From Roseateles koreensis (GTDB lineage Bacteria; Pseudomonadota; Gammaproteobacteria; Burkholderiales; Burkholderiaceae_C): a stretch of 64,000 nucleotides of DNA. The translations under genes and the position numbers were made by a program. Location of the stretch: assembly GCF_028595305.1 (NCBI RefSeq), contig NZ_JAQQXS010000001.1:364191-428190 (forward strand), in the 5' to 3' direction. The notes under the pieces are model-generated. The model ran no database searches. It saw only the letters and a program-made list of their open reading frames with translations, and was not told where the DNA came from. Position 1 is the first letter of the stretch; each line of letters opens with the position of its first letter. Shown one piece after another: positions 29,129 through 40,999 of the stretch.

Positions 29129-29373
29129 TTCAAACTCCTCCATCCCAAAATCACTGATGTCTTGTGCATCGAAGTTGATTTTTAGTGGGCGTGCCACACG
29201 CTGTCAATTGAGGATCTGCCCGTATTCAGGCTTCACGGGCGCGCGTTGCGCGAGTGATGCTTGAGCATGAAAAAGGCGACTGTCCAAGGCAATTCAACGC
29301 TTGCAATTTTCGGAGTTGTCGCAAGATGAATGGGTCAGCAGCAGGAATGACTTGCTGTCTATAGAATCAAGAC

Positions 29374-29754
29374 ATGCCAGATTTTCCCAGTCAACCGCCA
29401 GCGCCACCGGGCCTGCCGCCAAGCCACTTGCCAGGGCATATGCCCGGGCGGGAGGATGGTGATGGAACGACCACCGTTGAGCGTGTTCCCCAAAAAACAG
29501 AGCCTCCGCGGCTCTACCAAGTCTTGCTTTTGAACGACGATTTCACGCCCATGGAGTTTGTTGTGATGATTTTGCAAGAATATTTCCGTCATGACCTGGA
29601 TACCGCCACTCAGATCATGCTGAAAATCCATCATGATGGACGCGGGGTCTGCGGTGTCTTCACCAAAGATGTCGCGGCCACCAAGGTGGAACTGGTGCTG
29701 GCTGCCGCACGGCGAGCCGGCCATCCTTTGCAGTGCATTATGGAGGCCGCATGA
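29374..29754 (+). CDS. clpS: ClpS adaptor for N-end-rule proteolysis
   Basis: A 126-aa protein. A disordered Pro/Gly/His-rich N-terminus (1-40) is followed by the ClpS fold with [17 protein letters not shown], the substrate pocket DD residues, and the ClpA-contact region [17 protein letters not shown]. It hands N-degron proteins to ClpAP. It overlaps clpA as ATGA. A -10-like TAGAAT ends only seven bases before the ATG, so the transcript could have a very short leader. Confidence 0.95.
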   Translation: MPDFPSQPPAPPGLPPSHLPGHMPGREDGDGTTTVERVPQKTEPPRLYQVLLLNDDFTPMEFVVMILQEYFRHDLDTATQIMLKIHHDGRGVCGVFTKDVAATKVELVLAAARRAGHPLQCIMEAA

Positions 29755-32078
29755 TTGCGCAAGAGCTTGAAGTCAGCCTGCACATGGCGTTCGTGGAAGC
29801 GCGCCAGCAGCGCCATGAGTTCATCACCGTCGAGCACTTGCTGATGGCGTTGCTGGACAACCCCTCTGCCGCTGAGGTGCTACGCGCCTGTTCGGCCAAT
29901 CTTGATGATCTGCGCAAGAGTTTGTCGCAGTTCATCAAGGAAAATACGCCAACCGTGGGTGGCATTGAAGAGGTTGACACGCAGCCGACCCTGGGCTTTC
30001 AGCGCGTGATCCAGCGCGCCATCATGCATGTGCAGTCGACAGGCAGTGGCAAGAAAGAAGTCACCGGTGCCAATGTGCTGGTGGCCATTTTTGGCGAGAA
30101 AGATTCACACGCGGTTTACTACCTCCACCAGCAAGGCGTCACGCGGCTGGATGTCGTGAACTTCATCGCCCATGGCATCAAGAAAAGCGACCCGCCCGAG
30201 GCACCCGCCGGCGGTAAGGGGCAAGAGGGCGGCGCCAATGGACCTGAGGCCGAGCGCGACGACGCAGAAGGTCAGGGCAAAGGTTCACCGCTTGAGCAGT
30301 TCACCCAAAATCTGAATCAATTGGCCAAGGACGGCAAGATCGATCCCTTGATCGGCCGTGAACTGGAGGTTGAGCGCGTGGTGCAGATTTTGTGCCGGCG
30401 CCGCAAGAACAACCCGCTGTTGGTGGGTGAAGCTGGCGTGGGCAAGACCGCTATTGCCGAAGGGCTTGCATGGCGCATCACCGAAGGCGATGTGCCCGAC
30501 GTTTTGTCCGAAGCGGTGGTCTACTCGCTTGATATGGGGGCACTGCTGGCAGGCACCAAATATCGCGGCGATTTTGAGCAACGGCTCAAGGCGGTTCTCA
30601 AGCAGTTGAAGGATCAACCGCAGGCCATTTTGTTCATCGATGAAATTCATACCTTGATCGGCGCCGGCGCCGCGTCGGGGGGGACCCTGGACGCCAGCAA
30701 TCTGCTCAAGCCGGCCTTGTCGTCCGGTCAGATGAAGTGCATTGGCGCCACCACGTTCAATGAATACCGTGGCATCTTCGAGAAAGATGCGGCCCTGAGC
30801 CGGCGTTTTCAGAAGGTGGATGTGGCCGAACCTTCGGTCGAGCAGACGGTTGAGATTTTGAAGGGGCTGAAGTCTCGCTTCGAAGACCACCACAGCGTCA
30901 AGTACGCGCTGGGCGCGTTGCAGGCGGCGGCGGAGCTGTCGGCCAAGTACATCAACGATCGCCACCTGCCGGACAAGGCCATCGACGTGATCGACGAGGC
31001 CGGTGCAGCGCAGCGGATTCTGCCTAAGAACAAGCAGAAGAAGACGATCACGCGCAGCGAGGTCGAAGACATCGTGGCCAAGATTGCGCGCATTCCGCCG
31101 GCCTCGGTGTCGAGCGATGACCGCGGCAAGTTGAAAACATTGGATCGCGACCTCAAGAGTGTGGTGTTCGGCCAAGAACCCGCGATTGATGCCTTGGCCG
31201 CCGCGATCAAAATGGCACGCTCAGGACTGGGCAAGCCAGACAAGCCGATTGGCTCCTTCTTGTTCAGCGGCCCCACCGGCGTGGGCAAAACCGAGGTGGC
31301 CAAGCAGTTGGCCTATATCCTCGGTATCGAGTTGATTCGCTTTGATATGTCGGAGTACATGGAGCGCCATGCCGTCAGTCGTTTGATTGGCGCGCCTCCG
31401 GGTTACGTCGGCTTTGATCAAGGGGGTCTGCTCACCGAGGCGGTGACCAAGAAGCCGCACGCGGTGCTGTTACTCGATGAAATCGAGAAGGCGCACCCGG
31501 ACGTTTTCAATGTGCTCTTGCAGGTGATGGACCATGGCTCACTCACCGATAACAACGGGCGCAAAGCAGATTTCCGCAACATCATCATCATCATGACGAC
31601 CAATGCGGGCGCTGAGACGATGAATAAATCGACCATTGGTTTCACCAATTCGCGCCAGCAAGGTGATGAGATGGGTGACATCAAGCGCCTGTTTACGCCT
31701 GAGTTCCGCAATCGGCTGGACGCTATCGTGTCCTTCCGGGCGCTGGATGAAGAAATCATCATCCGTGTGGTCGACAAATTCTTGCTGCAATTGGAAAGCC
31801 AGTTGAGCGAGAAGAAGGTTGAAGTCACCTTCAGCGATGCATTGCGCAAGCATTTAGCCAAGAAGGGCTTTGACCCCCTGATGGGCGCGCGTCCGATGCA
31901 ACGACTGATTCAAGACACCATTCGCCGTGCCTTGGCCGACGAATTGTTGTTCGGGCGTTTGGTGGATGGTGGCCGTTTGAGCGTGGATGTGGATGCCAAC
32001 TCGGAGGTGGTGCTCGACATTCAGCCTTTGAAAACTCGCGACAACAAGCCGAAAGCGGAGCCGGCGACGGCGGGTTGA
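29751..32078 (+). CDS. clpA: ATP-dependent Clp protease ATPase subunit ClpA
   Basis: About 775 aa from ATG 29751, which overlaps the clpS stop. It has a Clp N-domain (1-145), a linker rich in Gly/Glu, AAA module 1 (Walker [10 protein letters not shown] near 228, LFIDEIH near 296) and AAA module 2 (GPTGVGKTE near 508, [13 protein letters not shown]). The ClpP-docking loop STIGFTNS (IGF near 630) and a C-terminal D2 domain with [10 protein letters not shown] follow. It unfolds substrates for ClpP, which is not in this window. Confidence 0.97.
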   Translation: MIAQELEVSLHMAFVEARQQRHEFITVEHLLMALLDNPSAAEVLRACSANLDDLRKSLSQFIKENTPTVGGIEEVDTQPTLGFQRVIQRAIMHVQSTGSGKKEVTGANVLVAIFGEKDSHAVYYLHQQGVTRLDVVNFIAHGIKKSDPPEAPAGGKGQEGGANGPEAERDDAEGQGKGSPLEQFTQNLNQLAKDGKIDPLIGRELEVERVVQILCRRRKNNPLLVGEAGVGKTAIAEGLAWRITEGDVPDVLSEAVVYSLDMGALLAGTKYRGDFEQRLKAVLKQLKDQPQAILFIDEIHTLIGAGAASGGTLDASNLLKPALSSGQMKCIGATTFNEYRGIFEKDAALSRRFQKVDVAEPSVEQTVEILKGLKSRFEDHHSVKYALGALQAAAELSAKYINDRHLPDKAIDVIDEAGAAQRILPKNKQKKTITRSEVEDIVAKIARIPPASVSSDDRGKLKTLDRDLKSVVFGQEPAIDALAAAIKMARSGLGKPDKPIGSFLFSGPTGVGKTEVAKQLAYILGIELIRFDMSEYMERHAVSRLIGAPPGYVGFDQGGLLTEAVTKKPHAVLLLDEIEKAHPDVFNVLLQVMDHGSLTDNNGRKADFRNIIIIMTTNAGAETMNKSTIGFTNSRQQGDEMGDIKRLFTPEFRNRLDAIVSFRALDEEIIIRVVDKFLLQLESQLSEKKVEVTFSDALRKHLAKKGFDPLMGARPMQRLIQDTIRRALADELLFGRLVDGGRLSVDVDANSEVVLDIQPLKTRDNKPKAEPATAG

Positions 32079-32100
32079 GGTCTCGTATCGTTGTTTGAGC

Positions 32101-32132
32101 AAAAGGCCCAGTTCAATTCCACTGGGCCTTTT
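32101..32132. terminator. Bidirectional terminator between clpA and lpxH
   Basis: AAAAGGCCCAGT pairs perfectly with ACTGGGCCTTTT around an 8-nt loop, giving T-runs on both strands between convergent genes. Confidence 0.93.
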
Positions 32133-32188
32133 GACGTCATGTGCAGCCGTTTCGTAATGCATCCTGCCAGACGCGCATTGATCCCAGT

Positions 32189-32995
32189 TCAGGCAAGTTG
32201 AATGCGCCGCAGTCCGGCCCGCCGCAAACGCAGCACATCGGCGCGTGGGGCGGGGGATTCAAAATCCCAATCGGAAAGTACATAGCGACGCAGGCCTTGC
32301 CCCAACTCATGCACTGCCGCACGGTGGGTGTGGCCGTGGATCATGGTGGTGCAACCTGCGGCTTGGAGCCAGGCGATGCAAGCGGGCGCGTCAAGGTCTG
32401 CATAATGCTCCTGCAGGGCCTGCTGGCTTCGGCTGCCATCGCGCATCTGGCGGGCAAGGGTGCGGCGAGTTTCCAGGGGTTGTGCCAGAAACTGCGCCTG
32501 CCAGTCGGTTTGCCGTACTTGCGCTCGGAAGCCTTGGTAGGCCACATCCGACAGGCATAGGGCATCGCCGTGGGTGAGTAAATAGCGGGTGCCGAACGCG
32601 GTCAGAACGGTTGGGTCTGCCAGCGCCTTCGCGCCGCAGTCGGCCAACATGGCGGGCCCCACCAGAAAGTCGCGATTGCCTGGCATGAAGAACAGATGCA
32701 GGCGCTCGGAGGCTCGGCGCAGCAGGGCCAGGCACTGTGCATCAAAGCCGGTATGGCGAACATCGTCGCCGATCCAGACTTCAAAAATGTCGCCTAGCAG
32801 CATGACGGCGTCGGCGGATGTTTCCTGCAGATGGTGCTCCAACGCGGCCAGGGTGGCCGGCGTCTCGGGTGCGAGGTGCAGGTCAGACAAAAAGTCAATG
32901 CGGCGCCAGTTCTCCGGCGCCGTCATTTCAGCAAAGGTTGGCAACGCCAACCCTGCTGATGGCACGGCTTGAGTTGCCGAATCAGGCGACTTCAA
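32189..32995 (-). CDS. lpxH: UDP-2,3-diacylglucosamine diphosphatase
   Basis: Up to 268 aa. It is a metallophosphoesterase that splits UDP-diacylglucosamine to lipid X in lipid A synthesis at the inner membrane face. All metal motifs are visible: [27 protein letters not shown] and HGHTHR. The longest start is a TTG at 32995 that overlaps ppiB. The ATG at 32926 ([13 protein letters not shown]) is a good alternative. It is last in a ppiA-ppiB-lpxH operon with overlapping ends. Confidence 0.95.
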   Translation of the reverse strand: MKSPDSATQAVPSAGLALPTFAEMTAPENWRRIDFLSDLHLAPETPATLAALEHHLQETSADAVMLLGDIFEVWIGDDVRHTGFDAQCLALLRRASERLHLFFMPGNRDFLVGPAMLADCGAKALADPTVLTAFGTRYLLTHGDALCLSDVAYQGFRAQVRQTDWQAQFLAQPLETRRTLARQMRDGSRSQQALQEHYADLDAPACIAWLQAAGCTTMIHGHTHRAAVHELGQGLRRYVLSDWDFESPAPRADVLRLRRAGLRRIQLA

Positions 32996-33488
32996 CCGCG
33001 CGCTCGATCACGACGTTTTCAACGGGCACATCGTCATGGAACCCTGAACGACCGGTGCGCACCTTCTCGATGGCGTCCACCACTTCTTTGCCACCGATGA
33101 CTTTGCCAAAAACGGCGTAGCCCCAGCCCGACGGAGTTTCGGACTTGAAGTTCAGGAAGCCGTTGTTGGTCGTGTTGATGAAGAACTGGCTGGACGCCGA
33201 GTGTGGCGCATTGGTACGGGCCATTGCCAGCGTGTAATGCTCGTTGGTGAGGCCGTTGTTGGCTTCGTTCTGGATCTCGCCCGTGGTGGGCTTTTGTTTC
33301 ATGCCGACAGCAAAACCGCCGCCTTGAACCATGAAACCCTTGATGACGCGGTGGAACACCGTGCCGTCATAGTGGCCGCTCTTCACGTAGGACAGAAAGT
33401 TGGCCACCGAGATGGGGGCTTTTTCAGCGTCCAGTTCGACCAGGATCAGGCCATGGTTGGTATGCAGTTCGACTTTTTTTGCGCTCAT
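32982..33488 (-). CDS. ppiB: Cytoplasmic peptidyl-prolyl isomerase, cyclophilin type
   Basis: A 168-aa cyclophilin with no signal peptide. It has the catalytic [14 protein letters not shown] (Arg and Phe near residues 48-60), [17 protein letters not shown] and [15 protein letters not shown]. It speeds proline isomerisation during folding. It starts in a 4-bp ATGA overlap with ppiA, from which it appears duplicated, and its end overlaps the lpxH frame. Confidence 0.96.
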   Translation of the reverse strand: MSAKKVELHTNHGLILVELDAEKAPISVANFLSYVKSGHYDGTVFHRVIKGFMVQGGGFAVGMKQKPTTGEIQNEANNGLTNEHYTLAMARTNAPHSASSQFFINTTNNGFLNFKSETPSGWGYAVFGKVIGGKEVVDAIEKVRTGRSGFHDDVPVENVVIERAVEVA

Positions 33489-34078
33489 TTTTGAGACTCC
33501 ACAATGGCTTTGGTGATGAGGATGGGGGTGAGGGGCACGTTTTGCTGGCCAGCCAGGTTGCCCGTGGGCTTGGCGCGGATCTTGTCGACCACGTCCATGC
33601 CTTCGACCACGTGGCCAAACACGGCGTAGCCGCGGCTGTCACGGGCGTTTTCTGCATCGAGAAACGCGTTGTCAACGACGTTGATGAAGAACTGTGAGGT
33701 GGCTGAATTCGGATCGCCGGTGCGAGCCATGGCGACAGTGCCCCGCAGGTTGTGCAGTCCGTTGGCCGCTTCCAGTGGGATGGGCGGCTTGGTGGGTTTT
33801 TGCGCCATCTTGTCCGTGAAACCGCCGCCTTGGATCATGAAATTCTCAATGACGCGGTGAAAGATGGTGCCGTTGTAGTGCCCCGATTTCACGTATTGAA
33901 CAAAGTTGGCCGCGCTTTTTGGGGCCTTTTCAGCATTCAACTCGATGCGAATTTCGCCTTCGGTGGTGCTGAGCTTGATTGTTTGAGCGTGCGCTGAGGT
34001 GGCGACTACAAGTCCAAGCGCGACCGCGCCCAAGGTCTTGCGCAGCGGAATCAGCATGTCTGTGGCGGTTGCGGGCAT
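33485..34078 (-). CDS. ppiA: Periplasmic peptidyl-prolyl isomerase, cyclophilin type
   Basis: About 197 aa from ATG 34078. A signal peptide (hydrophobic [17 protein letters not shown], cleavage after AHA) leads into a cyclophilin domain with [31 protein letters not shown] and [14 protein letters not shown]. It is exported, in contrast to its neighbour ppiB. Starts at 34126 and 34057 are possible; 34078 has a purine-rich GAAAGA upstream. Confidence 0.94.
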   Translation of the reverse strand: MPATATDMLIPLRKTLGAVALGLVVATSAHAQTIKLSTTEGEIRIELNAEKAPKSAANFVQYVKSGHYNGTIFHRVIENFMIQGGGFTDKMAQKPTKPPIPLEAANGLHNLRGTVAMARTGDPNSATSQFFINVVDNAFLDAENARDSRGYAVFGHVVEGMDVVDKIRAKPTGNLAGQQNVPLTPILITKAIVESQK

Positions 34079-34180
34079 GGTTCTTTCACTGACGTTGAGG
34101 TTCTGTAGCGCGCAATTGTCCCTCATGGCGGGAGGCGGCTGTGGGACAAGCGCAGGCGTTAAGCGGCAACAAGCGGCAAC

Positions 34181-34705
34181 TCAAGGCGAAGGGGTGTCCA
34201 CGCGCTTGAGCAGGGCCTGGATATTTTTCAATTTGCCTTGCGTGGCGGCGAGCGGTGCAACTTGATGCTTCAGGGCATTTTGGTAGGCGCGTTCCGCTTG
34301 GCGCAGCAGTACATCGCCCAAATTCTCCAGGGCTTGGGCATGTGTGGGTTGCAAGGTCAGCGCCTGGTTCAAGTCGGCTTGAGCCAAATCCAGGTCGCCT
34401 TGGGCGGCGTGGATAACAGCCAGATTGTTAAAGGGGTCTGCCAAATCCGGGAAATCCTGACTGAGCCGGGTGAAGATTTCAGCGGCCGGCTTGAGTTCGC
34501 CCATTTCCATCCGCATGACGCCCAGGGTGAAGCGCAGATTCAGGTCGTTGGGGGTCGTTCGCAACCCGTCTTCAACCCATGAAATGGCGGCGCTGCGCTG
34601 TCCTGCCAACCACAAGCGTTGAGCCGTATCTTGCTCCGCGGCGCTGGCTGCGGCGGTGAACCCCAGTGCTGCGGCGAATAGGCAAGGGCGAAACAACCGA
34701 AACAT
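34181..34705 (-). CDS. Exported TPR-repeat protein
   Basis: About 174 aa from ATG 34705. A signal peptide ([20 protein letters not shown]) is followed by about three tetratricopeptide repeats (for example [63 protein letters not shown]). Probably a periplasmic protein-interaction module; the partner is unknown. It precedes the ppi-lpxH genes on the same strand. A longer start at 34759 would add Arg-rich residues. Confidence 0.8.
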   Translation of the reverse strand: MFRLFRPCLFAAALGFTAAASAAEQDTAQRLWLAGQRSAAISWVEDGLRTTPNDLNLRFTLGVMRMEMGELKPAAEIFTRLSQDFPDLADPFNNLAVIHAAQGDLDLAQADLNQALTLQPTHAQALENLGDVLLRQAERAYQNALKHQVAPLAATQGKLKNIQALLKRVDTPSP

Positions 34706-34988
34706 CCGGGCCCGGAACACCCGGAACACCGGAAAATGGCAATCGAAGCGTGGTGGCATGTGGGCAGTCGCTCAAGGCCTTTGCTGCCGCAGACGGAGCG
34801 GCGGAGAGCACAAGGCGCGGTTGGGGCAGGGTCAGTGCGGGCCCAGGTCGGGTGGGCCTGCCGGTATACTGAAGGTCATTCTACGGTGCCTCGCCAAGCT
34901 CTGGTGGGCTGGCCGTCGTCACCCTATGATCTGCAAGCCGGCGCATATGACCTCTGTGTTTCCCGTCGGTTTTGGCCCAAAAAGATTC

Positions 34989-36371
34989 ATGTCTCTTCGC
35001 ATTTACAACACGCTGACCCGTGCGGTTCAGCCACTCGTCCCCATCGAACCCGGCCATGTCCGCATGTATGTGTGCGGCATCACCATCTACGACCTGTGCC
35101 ATGTGGGCCATGCTCGGATGATGGTTGCGTTCGATTTGATTTATCGGTGGCTGCAGGCTTCCGGTTATCGGGTGACTTATGTACGCAACATCACCGATAT
35201 CGATGACAAGATCATCCGTCGGGCCTTGGAGCGCCAGATCCCCATTCGGCAATTGACTCACGAAATGGTCGACGCCATGCATGCGGATCTGGGCGCGCTC
35301 GGCGTCTTGCGGCCAACCCATGAGCCACGTGCGACGGAGTACGTGCCGCAAATGCTGGCCATGATCGGCAAGTTGGAAGACAAAGGCTTGGCCTACCGTG
35401 CCAGCAATGGGGATGTGAACTATTCGGTGCGTGGTTTCGCGGGCTATGGCAAGTTGTCTGGCAAGTCGCTGGATGATCTGCGTGCCGGCGAGCGCGTGGC
35501 GGTGGACGACGGCAAGCAAGATCCTCTTGATTTTGTGCTGTGGAAGGCTGCCAAGGTTGAAGAACCGGCTGACGCCAAATTTACCTCCAGCTATGGTGCG
35601 GGGCGCCCGGGCTGGCACATCGAATGCTCGGCCATGGCCTGCGCTTTGCTCGGTGAACAGTTTGACCTTCATGGCGGTGGTGCTGATTTGCAGTTCCCGC
35701 ACCACGAGAACGAAATCGCCCAGAGCGAAGGTGCCAACGGCAAGCCGCCGGCAACCATCTGGGCGCATAACGGCTTGCTGAATGTGGACCACGTGAAGAT
35801 GTCCAAATCCCTGGGCAACTTCTTCACGATTCAAGACGTGCTCAAGCGTTATGACGCTGAGACTTTGCGTTATTTCATGCTGCGCACGCACTATCGCAGC
35901 CCGTTCAATTTCAGTGATGCCAATCTTGATGACGCGCGCATCGCGCTGAAGCGGCTGTATACCGCCCTGGACGGTTTGGATGTGCCGGACATCGACGTTG
36001 ACTGGACGCACCCGCAGGCGGGGGCTTTCCGTGCGGCCATGGACGATGACTTCAATACGCCGGGCGCTATCGCCGCGCTGTTTGAGTTGGCCAGCGAGAT
36101 CAACCGCAGCGGCTCATTGACGGACGCTGCCTTGCTCAAAAAGTTGGGCGGATTGCTCGGCTTTTTGCAGCAGACTCCGCGTGACTATTTGCAGGCCGGT
36201 GGCGGCAGCATCGGGCTCGATGAGTCTGTCATTGCTGAAAAAATTACAGCCCGGGCAGCCGCCAAGGCCGCGCGTGACTTTGCGGGTGCAGACCAAATCC
36301 GCGCTGAGTTGCTGGCTGCGGGTGTTGTCTTGCAAGACAGTCCCACGGGTACGACTTGGACGCGGGCCTGA
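34989..36371 (+). CDS. cysS: Cysteinyl-tRNA synthetase
   Basis: A 460-aa class I synthetase. It has the zinc/ATP motif region [18 protein letters not shown] (HIGH variant HVGH), the zinc residues Cys...HHENE around 205-240, and [10 protein letters not shown] near 268. ATG 34989 gives the usual [10 protein letters not shown] start; the frame runs upstream to 34656 without family similarity. A -10-like TATACT lies at 34865-34870. The next gene follows almost without gap. Confidence 0.97.
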   Translation: MSLRIYNTLTRAVQPLVPIEPGHVRMYVCGITIYDLCHVGHARMMVAFDLIYRWLQASGYRVTYVRNITDIDDKIIRRALERQIPIRQLTHEMVDAMHADLGALGVLRPTHEPRATEYVPQMLAMIGKLEDKGLAYRASNGDVNYSVRGFAGYGKLSGKSLDDLRAGERVAVDDGKQDPLDFVLWKAAKVEEPADAKFTSSYGAGRPGWHIECSAMACALLGEQFDLHGGGADLQFPHHENEIAQSEGANGKPPATIWAHNGLLNVDHVKMSKSLGNFFTIQDVLKRYDAETLRYFMLRTHYRSPFNFSDANLDDARIALKRLYTALDGLDVPDIDVDWTHPQAGAFRAAMDDDFNTPGAIAALFELASEINRSGSLTDAALLKKLGGLLGFLQQTPRDYLQAGGGSIGLDESVIAEKITARAAAKAARDFAGADQIRAELLAAGVVLQDSPTGTTWTRA

Positions 36372-36372
36372 C

Positions 36373-37023
36373 GTGGTGCGCGTGAATCAGGCCGGGGTGA
36401 CCCCGGACTATTGGGATGAGGCTTGCCGCCATTTGGCCAGGCGCGACCGGGTGATGAAGAAGTTGATTCCCCAGTTTGGTGAGGCGCGCCTGCAAAGCAG
36501 GGCGGACGCCTTCACCACTTTGGCACGCTCCATCATCGGCCAACAAATTTCGGTCAACTCGGCGCAGAACGCGTGGCTCAAATTCGCAGCCTTGGTCGGC
36601 GGCGCGCCGACCAAGGTGCAGCCAGCCGCCCTGATGGGGCTGGGTGCGGTGGCACTGCGGGGTGCAGGCCTGCCGGCCCGCAAGGTGGACTATTTGATGG
36701 ATTTGGCCCAGCATTTTGAAGCCGGGCAGGTGCATGTGCGCCAGTGGACGCAGATGGACGACGAGGCCATCATTGACGAGTTGGTGGCCATTCGAGGCAT
36801 CGGCCGTTGGACGGCGGAGATGTTTCTCATCTTTCACCTGATGCGACCCAACGTGCTGCCGCTGGACGATCCACGCTTGCTCAAGGGCATCAGCGAGAAC
36901 TATTTTTCGGGTGAACCCGTTTCGAGAGCTGAAGCCCGGGAGGTCGGGGATGCCTGGTCTCCCTACCGCTCGGTAGCCACATGGTACATTTGGCGCAGCC
37001 TCGATCCGGCCCCGGCGGCCTGA
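36373..37023 (+). CDS. DNA-3-methyladenine glycosylase (AlkA-type HhH-GPD family)
   Basis: About 216 aa from one of the GTG codons at 36373, 36376 or 36382, directly after the cysS stop. It has LARSIIGQQISVNSAQNAW, the helix-hairpin-helix VAIRGIGRWTAEM and the following loop with the catalytic aspartate (LPLDDPRL near 174). These enzymes remove alkylated bases from DNA. It is shorter than E. coli AlkA because the N-terminal TBP-like domain is missing, as in the compact bacterial forms. Confidence 0.9.
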   Translation: MVRVNQAGVTPDYWDEACRHLARRDRVMKKLIPQFGEARLQSRADAFTTLARSIIGQQISVNSAQNAWLKFAALVGGAPTKVQPAALMGLGAVALRGAGLPARKVDYLMDLAQHFEAGQVHVRQWTQMDDEAIIDELVAIRGIGRWTAEMFLIFHLMRPNVLPLDDPRLLKGISENYFSGEPVSRAEAREVGDAWSPYRSVATWYIWRSLDPAPAA

Positions 37024-37111
37024 AAGCCAACGGAGCACAGGCTTCTTTGCAACGCCCAATCGCATGCGTTGAAGCCAGTTCATAGACCTCAACACTGAAC
37101 AAAGTCGCAGG

Positions 37112-38083
37112 ATGAGCAAAAAACATTTCCTCGAATTCGAACAGCCCATTGCTGAACTCGAAACCAAAATCGAAGAGTTGCGCTACGTGCAAAGCGAGTC
37201 GGCCGTCGATATCTCTGAAGAGATCGACCGCCTCTCCAAGAAAAGCCAGCAACTCACCAAAGACGTCTACGCCAATGTCGCACCCTGGCAGGTGTACCAA
37301 ATCGCGCGCCATCCGCAACGCCCGCAGACGCTGGATTATTGTGCTGAAGTCTTCACCGAGTTCCAGGAATTGCATGGCGACCGGCACTTTGCCGACGATG
37401 CAGCCATCGTGGGTGGCTTGGCGCGTTTCAATGGCCAGGCCTGCATGGTGATCGGTCATCAGCGCGGCGCTGACTCCAAAGAGCGGCAACTGCGCAACTT
37501 CGGAATGCCGCGTCCGGAGGGCTATCGCAAGGCTCTGCGCCTGATGAAGTTGGCCGAAAAGTTTGGCCTGCCCGTGTTCACCATGATCGACACCATGGGT
37601 GCCTATCCTGGCATCGGCGCTGAAGAACGGGGTCAATCAGAGGCGATTGGCCGCAATATTTTCGAAATGGCGCAACTGGAAGTCCCCATCATCGCGACCG
37701 TGATTGGCGAAGGTGGCTCCGGCGGGGCGCTTGCCATCGGCGTGGCGGACCAAGTGCTGATGCTGCAATTCTCAGCCTATTCCGTCATTTCGCCGGAAGG
37801 TTGCGCGTCCATTCTTTGGAAGTCTTCTGAGCGCGCTTCGGAGGCCGCCATGGCGCTGGGCATCACCGCCCATCGACTCAAGGCCATGGGCCTGATCGAC
37901 AAGATTGTCAACGAACCTGTGGGCGGAGCCCATCGTGACAACAAGCAGATGGCCTCGAACTTGAAGCGTGCCTTGAGTGATGCGTTGCGCCAGGTCAGCG
38001 ACTTGAAACCCAAGGACTTGTTGGATCGCCGTTATGAGCGCCTGCAAGCCTATGGCCGTTTTGGTGACACCAAAGCCCATTGA
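37112..38083 (+). CDS. accA: Acetyl-CoA carboxylase carboxyltransferase subunit alpha
   Basis: A 323-aa subunit that with AccD transfers the carboxyl group from biotin to acetyl-CoA, the first step of fatty acid synthesis. Typical stretches are [19 protein letters not shown] at the N-terminus, [44 protein letters not shown] and [12 protein letters not shown]. The end overlaps the tilS start by about 32 bases. Confidence 0.98.
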   Translation: MSKKHFLEFEQPIAELETKIEELRYVQSESAVDISEEIDRLSKKSQQLTKDVYANVAPWQVYQIARHPQRPQTLDYCAEVFTEFQELHGDRHFADDAAIVGGLARFNGQACMVIGHQRGADSKERQLRNFGMPRPEGYRKALRLMKLAEKFGLPVFTMIDTMGAYPGIGAEERGQSEAIGRNIFEMAQLEVPIIATVIGEGGSGGALAIGVADQVLMLQFSAYSVISPEGCASILWKSSERASEAAMALGITAHRLKAMGLIDKIVNEPVGGAHRDNKQMASNLKRALSDALRQVSDLKPKDLLDRRYERLQAYGRFGDTKAH

Positions 38084-39566
38084 TCCGGATGCGGGCTCCG
38101 GCCCTTCCTCAGCCCTGATCGGCCTTGCCTACAGCGGTGGGCGCGATTCCAGCGCTCTGTTGCACGCCACGCTGAAGGCTGCTCAGCAACTCAATGCTGC
38201 CGGTTGCCAACCGCCGCTTGGCGTGCTGGCGCTGCATATCCATCACGGCTTGAATCCTCAGGCCGACGGTTGGGCCCGCCATTGCCAGGCGCAATGCGAG
38301 GCGTGGGCGCAAGAGGGTCTGCCGGTCCGCCTGCAAATTCATCGGCTCGCCGGGCAACCGCTGCCCAAAGACAGCGTCGAGGCCTGGGCGCGGGAGCAAC
38401 GCCATGCGGCGCTTGACGCCATGGCGCGTGCGGCGGGGGTCAGTCTTTTGCTGCTGGCGCACCATCGGCGCGATCAGGCTGAAACCTTGTTGCTGCAGGG
38501 CTTGCGCGGCGCGGGCGTTGCGGGCTTGGCCGGCATGCCCGTCCAACAATGGCGCAAAGGGCTCTGCTGGGCACGGCCATGGCTGACGCAAACGCGGGAG
38601 CATGTGCAGGCCTATGTGCAAGCCCATCACTTGCGCTACATCGACGATGACAGCAATAACGACCCTCGGTATGCGCGCAATCGCCTGCGCTTGCAGGTTT
38701 GGCCGAGCTTGCTGCAGGCATTTCCTCAGGCGGAGTCCAAGTTGGCGGACGCCGCGAGCTGGGCGCAAGAGGCGCTGGCGCTGCAGCGAGAAATCGCCCA
38801 AGAGGATTTGTCGCGTCTGGCCAGCGCATGTGGTTTGGATATGCGCGGCGTACTACAGCTTTCCGCTCCCCGTGCTAGCAACGTCTTGAGGGCTTGGTTG
38901 ACCCAGGTGCTGGGGCGGCCCGCGCGGGCGACGCTGGTGGCCCGTTTGTTGTCCGAATGTGCTGTCGCTCAAAGTGGTGAGTGGTCCGGCGGATTTGACG
39001 CGGCGCGGCAAGCACTGCAGCTTTGCTTTTATCGTGGTTTTTTGACCTTGAAGCCCGCGGCCAAACGGTGGGAGGAGACAACGCCAGCAGCTGAGGCGGC
39101 AAAAGGCGATTCGCCGGTGGCTCAATGGGTGGCGCCCCCCATCGACCTCAGCCAACCCGGCTTGTATCCGCAAGCGGGCTGGGGCGGCTTGTGGCGGGTT
39201 GACCCAGTGGCTGAGGGCGGTGTTGCGCCCACGCATTTGACCGCTGTGACGGTGCGCCCACGGCAAGGCGGGGAACAATTTCAAAAAGCAGCGCGCAGTG
39301 CGCCCAGGAGCCTGAAGAAGGCGTATCAGGAAGCAGGCATTCCCGCTTGGCAGCGCGTGGGGCCTTGTCTTTTTGCGGGGCAGCAGTTGCTCTACGCGGT
39401 TGGTTTGGGCTTGGATGCAAGGTATCGCGCCGCCGCTGGCACACCGCAAATGCAGCTGACCTGGGTTCATGATGCGCCCTCGGCGTTGGCGCCCAGCCCG
39501 GAGCCTGATTGGGGGCTCGAAAGGCCCACTGGCGCCCTGCCTAATCCGTCGCCGGAGGTGGGCTGA
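38052..39566 (+). CDS. tilS: tRNA(Ile)-lysidine synthase
   Basis: About 504 aa. It modifies C34 of tRNA-Ile(CAU) with lysine so that it reads AUA. The PP-loop SGGRDSSAL lies near residue 33; [18 protein letters not shown] and [19 protein letters not shown] follow, with a C-terminal TilS substrate-binding domain ([10 protein letters not shown] near 403). ATG 38052 overlaps accA; GTG 38064 or ATG 38034 are alternatives. The accA-tilS order is common in Burkholderiales. Confidence 0.94.
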   Translation: MAVLVTPKPIDPDAGSGPSSALIGLAYSGGRDSSALLHATLKAAQQLNAAGCQPPLGVLALHIHHGLNPQADGWARHCQAQCEAWAQEGLPVRLQIHRLAGQPLPKDSVEAWAREQRHAALDAMARAAGVSLLLLAHHRRDQAETLLLQGLRGAGVAGLAGMPVQQWRKGLCWARPWLTQTREHVQAYVQAHHLRYIDDDSNNDPRYARNRLRLQVWPSLLQAFPQAESKLADAASWAQEALALQREIAQEDLSRLASACGLDMRGVLQLSAPRASNVLRAWLTQVLGRPARATLVARLLSECAVAQSGEWSGGFDAARQALQLCFYRGFLTLKPAAKRWEETTPAAEAAKGDSPVAQWVAPPIDLSQPGLYPQAGWGGLWRVDPVAEGGVAPTHLTAVTVRPRQGGEQFQKAARSAPRSLKKAYQEAGIPAWQRVGPCLFAGQQLLYAVGLGLDARYRAAAGTPQMQLTWVHDAPSALAPSPEPDWGLERPTGALPNPSPEVG

Positions 39567-39730
39567 CGCCCCATTATTGACACGGCCGCAGCGGCGAGCA
39601 AGGCAGCGGCTAGAATCGCAGGTTGCGACCGCGGTGCCACCCGCCCCATCCGGTCTGGGCGCCTCGACCACCCCGTGAGGCCCTGCGAACTCTTTTCTTA
39701 CGCCTCAACTCTCGCTTTGAGCGAATCCAT

Positions 39731-40999
39731 ATGGCCTTGATTGTTCATAAATATGGCGGTACGTCGATGGGCTCGACGGACCGCATTCGCAACGTCGCCA
39801 AGCGCGTTGCCAAATGGGCCCGTGCCGGCCATCAGATGGTGGTGGTCCCTTCGGCCATGAGCGGTGAAACCAACCGCCTTCTTGGTTTGGCCAAGGAACT
39901 GGCACCTTCAGGGAGCAGTGCTGCACTCAATCGCGAGCTCGACATGATCGCCTCCACGGGCGAGCAAGTGTCCGTGGGCTTGCTGGCTATCGCTCTGCAA
40001 GCTGAGGGGGTCGAGGCCGTTAGCTACACCGGCTGGCAAGTGCCTTTGAATACCGATTCGTCCTACACCAAGGCGCGCATCGAGAGCATTGAAGACAGCC
40101 GCGTGCGGGCTGACCTGGCTGCCGGCAAAGTGGTGGTGATTGCCGGTTTTCAGGGCGTGGATGATGAGATGAACATCACCACACTGGGCCGCGGTGGCTC
40201 CGACACTTCGGCGGTGGCGATTGCAGCGGCCATGAAGGCCGATGAATGCCTGATCTACACCGACGTGGACGGCGTCTACACCACGGACCCACGCATCGTG
40301 CCCGACGCACGCCGCCTGCACACTATCAGTTTTGAAGAGATGTTGGAAATGGCCTCGCTGGGCTCCAAGATCCTGCAAATCCGTTCGGTGGAGTTTGCGG
40401 GCAAATACCGGGTGCCGCTGCGCGTGTTGTCGAGCTTCACGCCTTGGGATATCGACATCAACGAGGAAGCCAAATCCGGCACCCTGATCAGTTTTGAAGA
40501 GGACGAAAAAATGGAACAAGCCGTCGTTTCCGGCATTGCCTTCAACCGTGACGAGGCGAAAGTGACGCTGCTCGGCGTGCCTGATAAACCCGGCATCGCC
40601 TTCCAGATTCTGGGGCCTGTGGCCGAGGCGAATATTGACATCGACGTCATCATTCAAAACGTTTCGCAAGAGGGTAAAACGGACTTCAGCTTCACCGTGC
40701 ACCGCAACGACTTCGCGCGCACGATGGAATTGCTGGAGAACGTCGTTGGCCCCGCAACGCAAGCGGCCAAGGTGCAGGGCGACCCCAAGATTTGCAAAGT
40801 CTCCATCGTTGGCATTGGCATGCGCTCCCATGTGGGTGTGGCGTCCAAGATGTTCCGCGCTTTGAGCGAGGAGGGCATCAACATCCAGATGATTTCCACC
40901 AGCGAAATCAAGACCAGTGTCGTGATCGACGAAAAGTACATGGAGTTGGCGGTGCGCGCGCTGCACAAAGCCTTCGACCTGGATAAAAATCCTGCCTAA
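39731..40999 (+). CDS. lysC: Aspartate kinase
   Basis: A 422-aa aspartokinase, first step of the Lys/Thr/Met pathway. It has an N-terminal kinase domain with VHKYGGTSMGSTDRI and GRGGSDTSAVAIA (about 155-170), then two ACT domains (about 265-420, with GIAFNRDEAKVTLLGVPDKPG). The ACT domains allow feedback control, usually by lysine and threonine. ATG 39731 gives the family start. It is followed by the tRNA-Ser gene. Confidence 0.97.
   Translation: MALIVHKYGGTSMGSTDRIRNVAKRVAKWARAGHQMVVVPSAMSGETNRLLGLAKELAPSGSSAALNRELDMIASTGEQVSVGLLAIALQAEGVEAVSYTGWQVPLNTDSSYTKARIESIEDSRVRADLAAGKVVVIAGFQGVDDEMNITTLGRGGSDTSAVAIAAAMKADECLIYTDVDGVYTTDPRIVPDARRLHTISFEEMLEMASLGSKILQIRSVEFAGKYRVPLRVLSSFTPWDIDINEEAKSGTLISFEEDEKMEQAVVSGIAFNRDEAKVTLLGVPDKPGIAFQILGPVAEANIDIDVIIQNVSQEGKTDFSFTVHRNDFARTMELLENVVGPATQAAKVQGDPKICKVSIVGIGMRSHVGVASKMFRALSEEGINIQMISTSEIKTSVVIDEKYMELAVRALHKAFDLDKNPA

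Noticed and set aside
39577..39616. TTGACA and TAGAAT upstream of lysC as a sigma-70 promoter
   Set aside because: The two hexamers are 28 bp apart, too far for one promoter.
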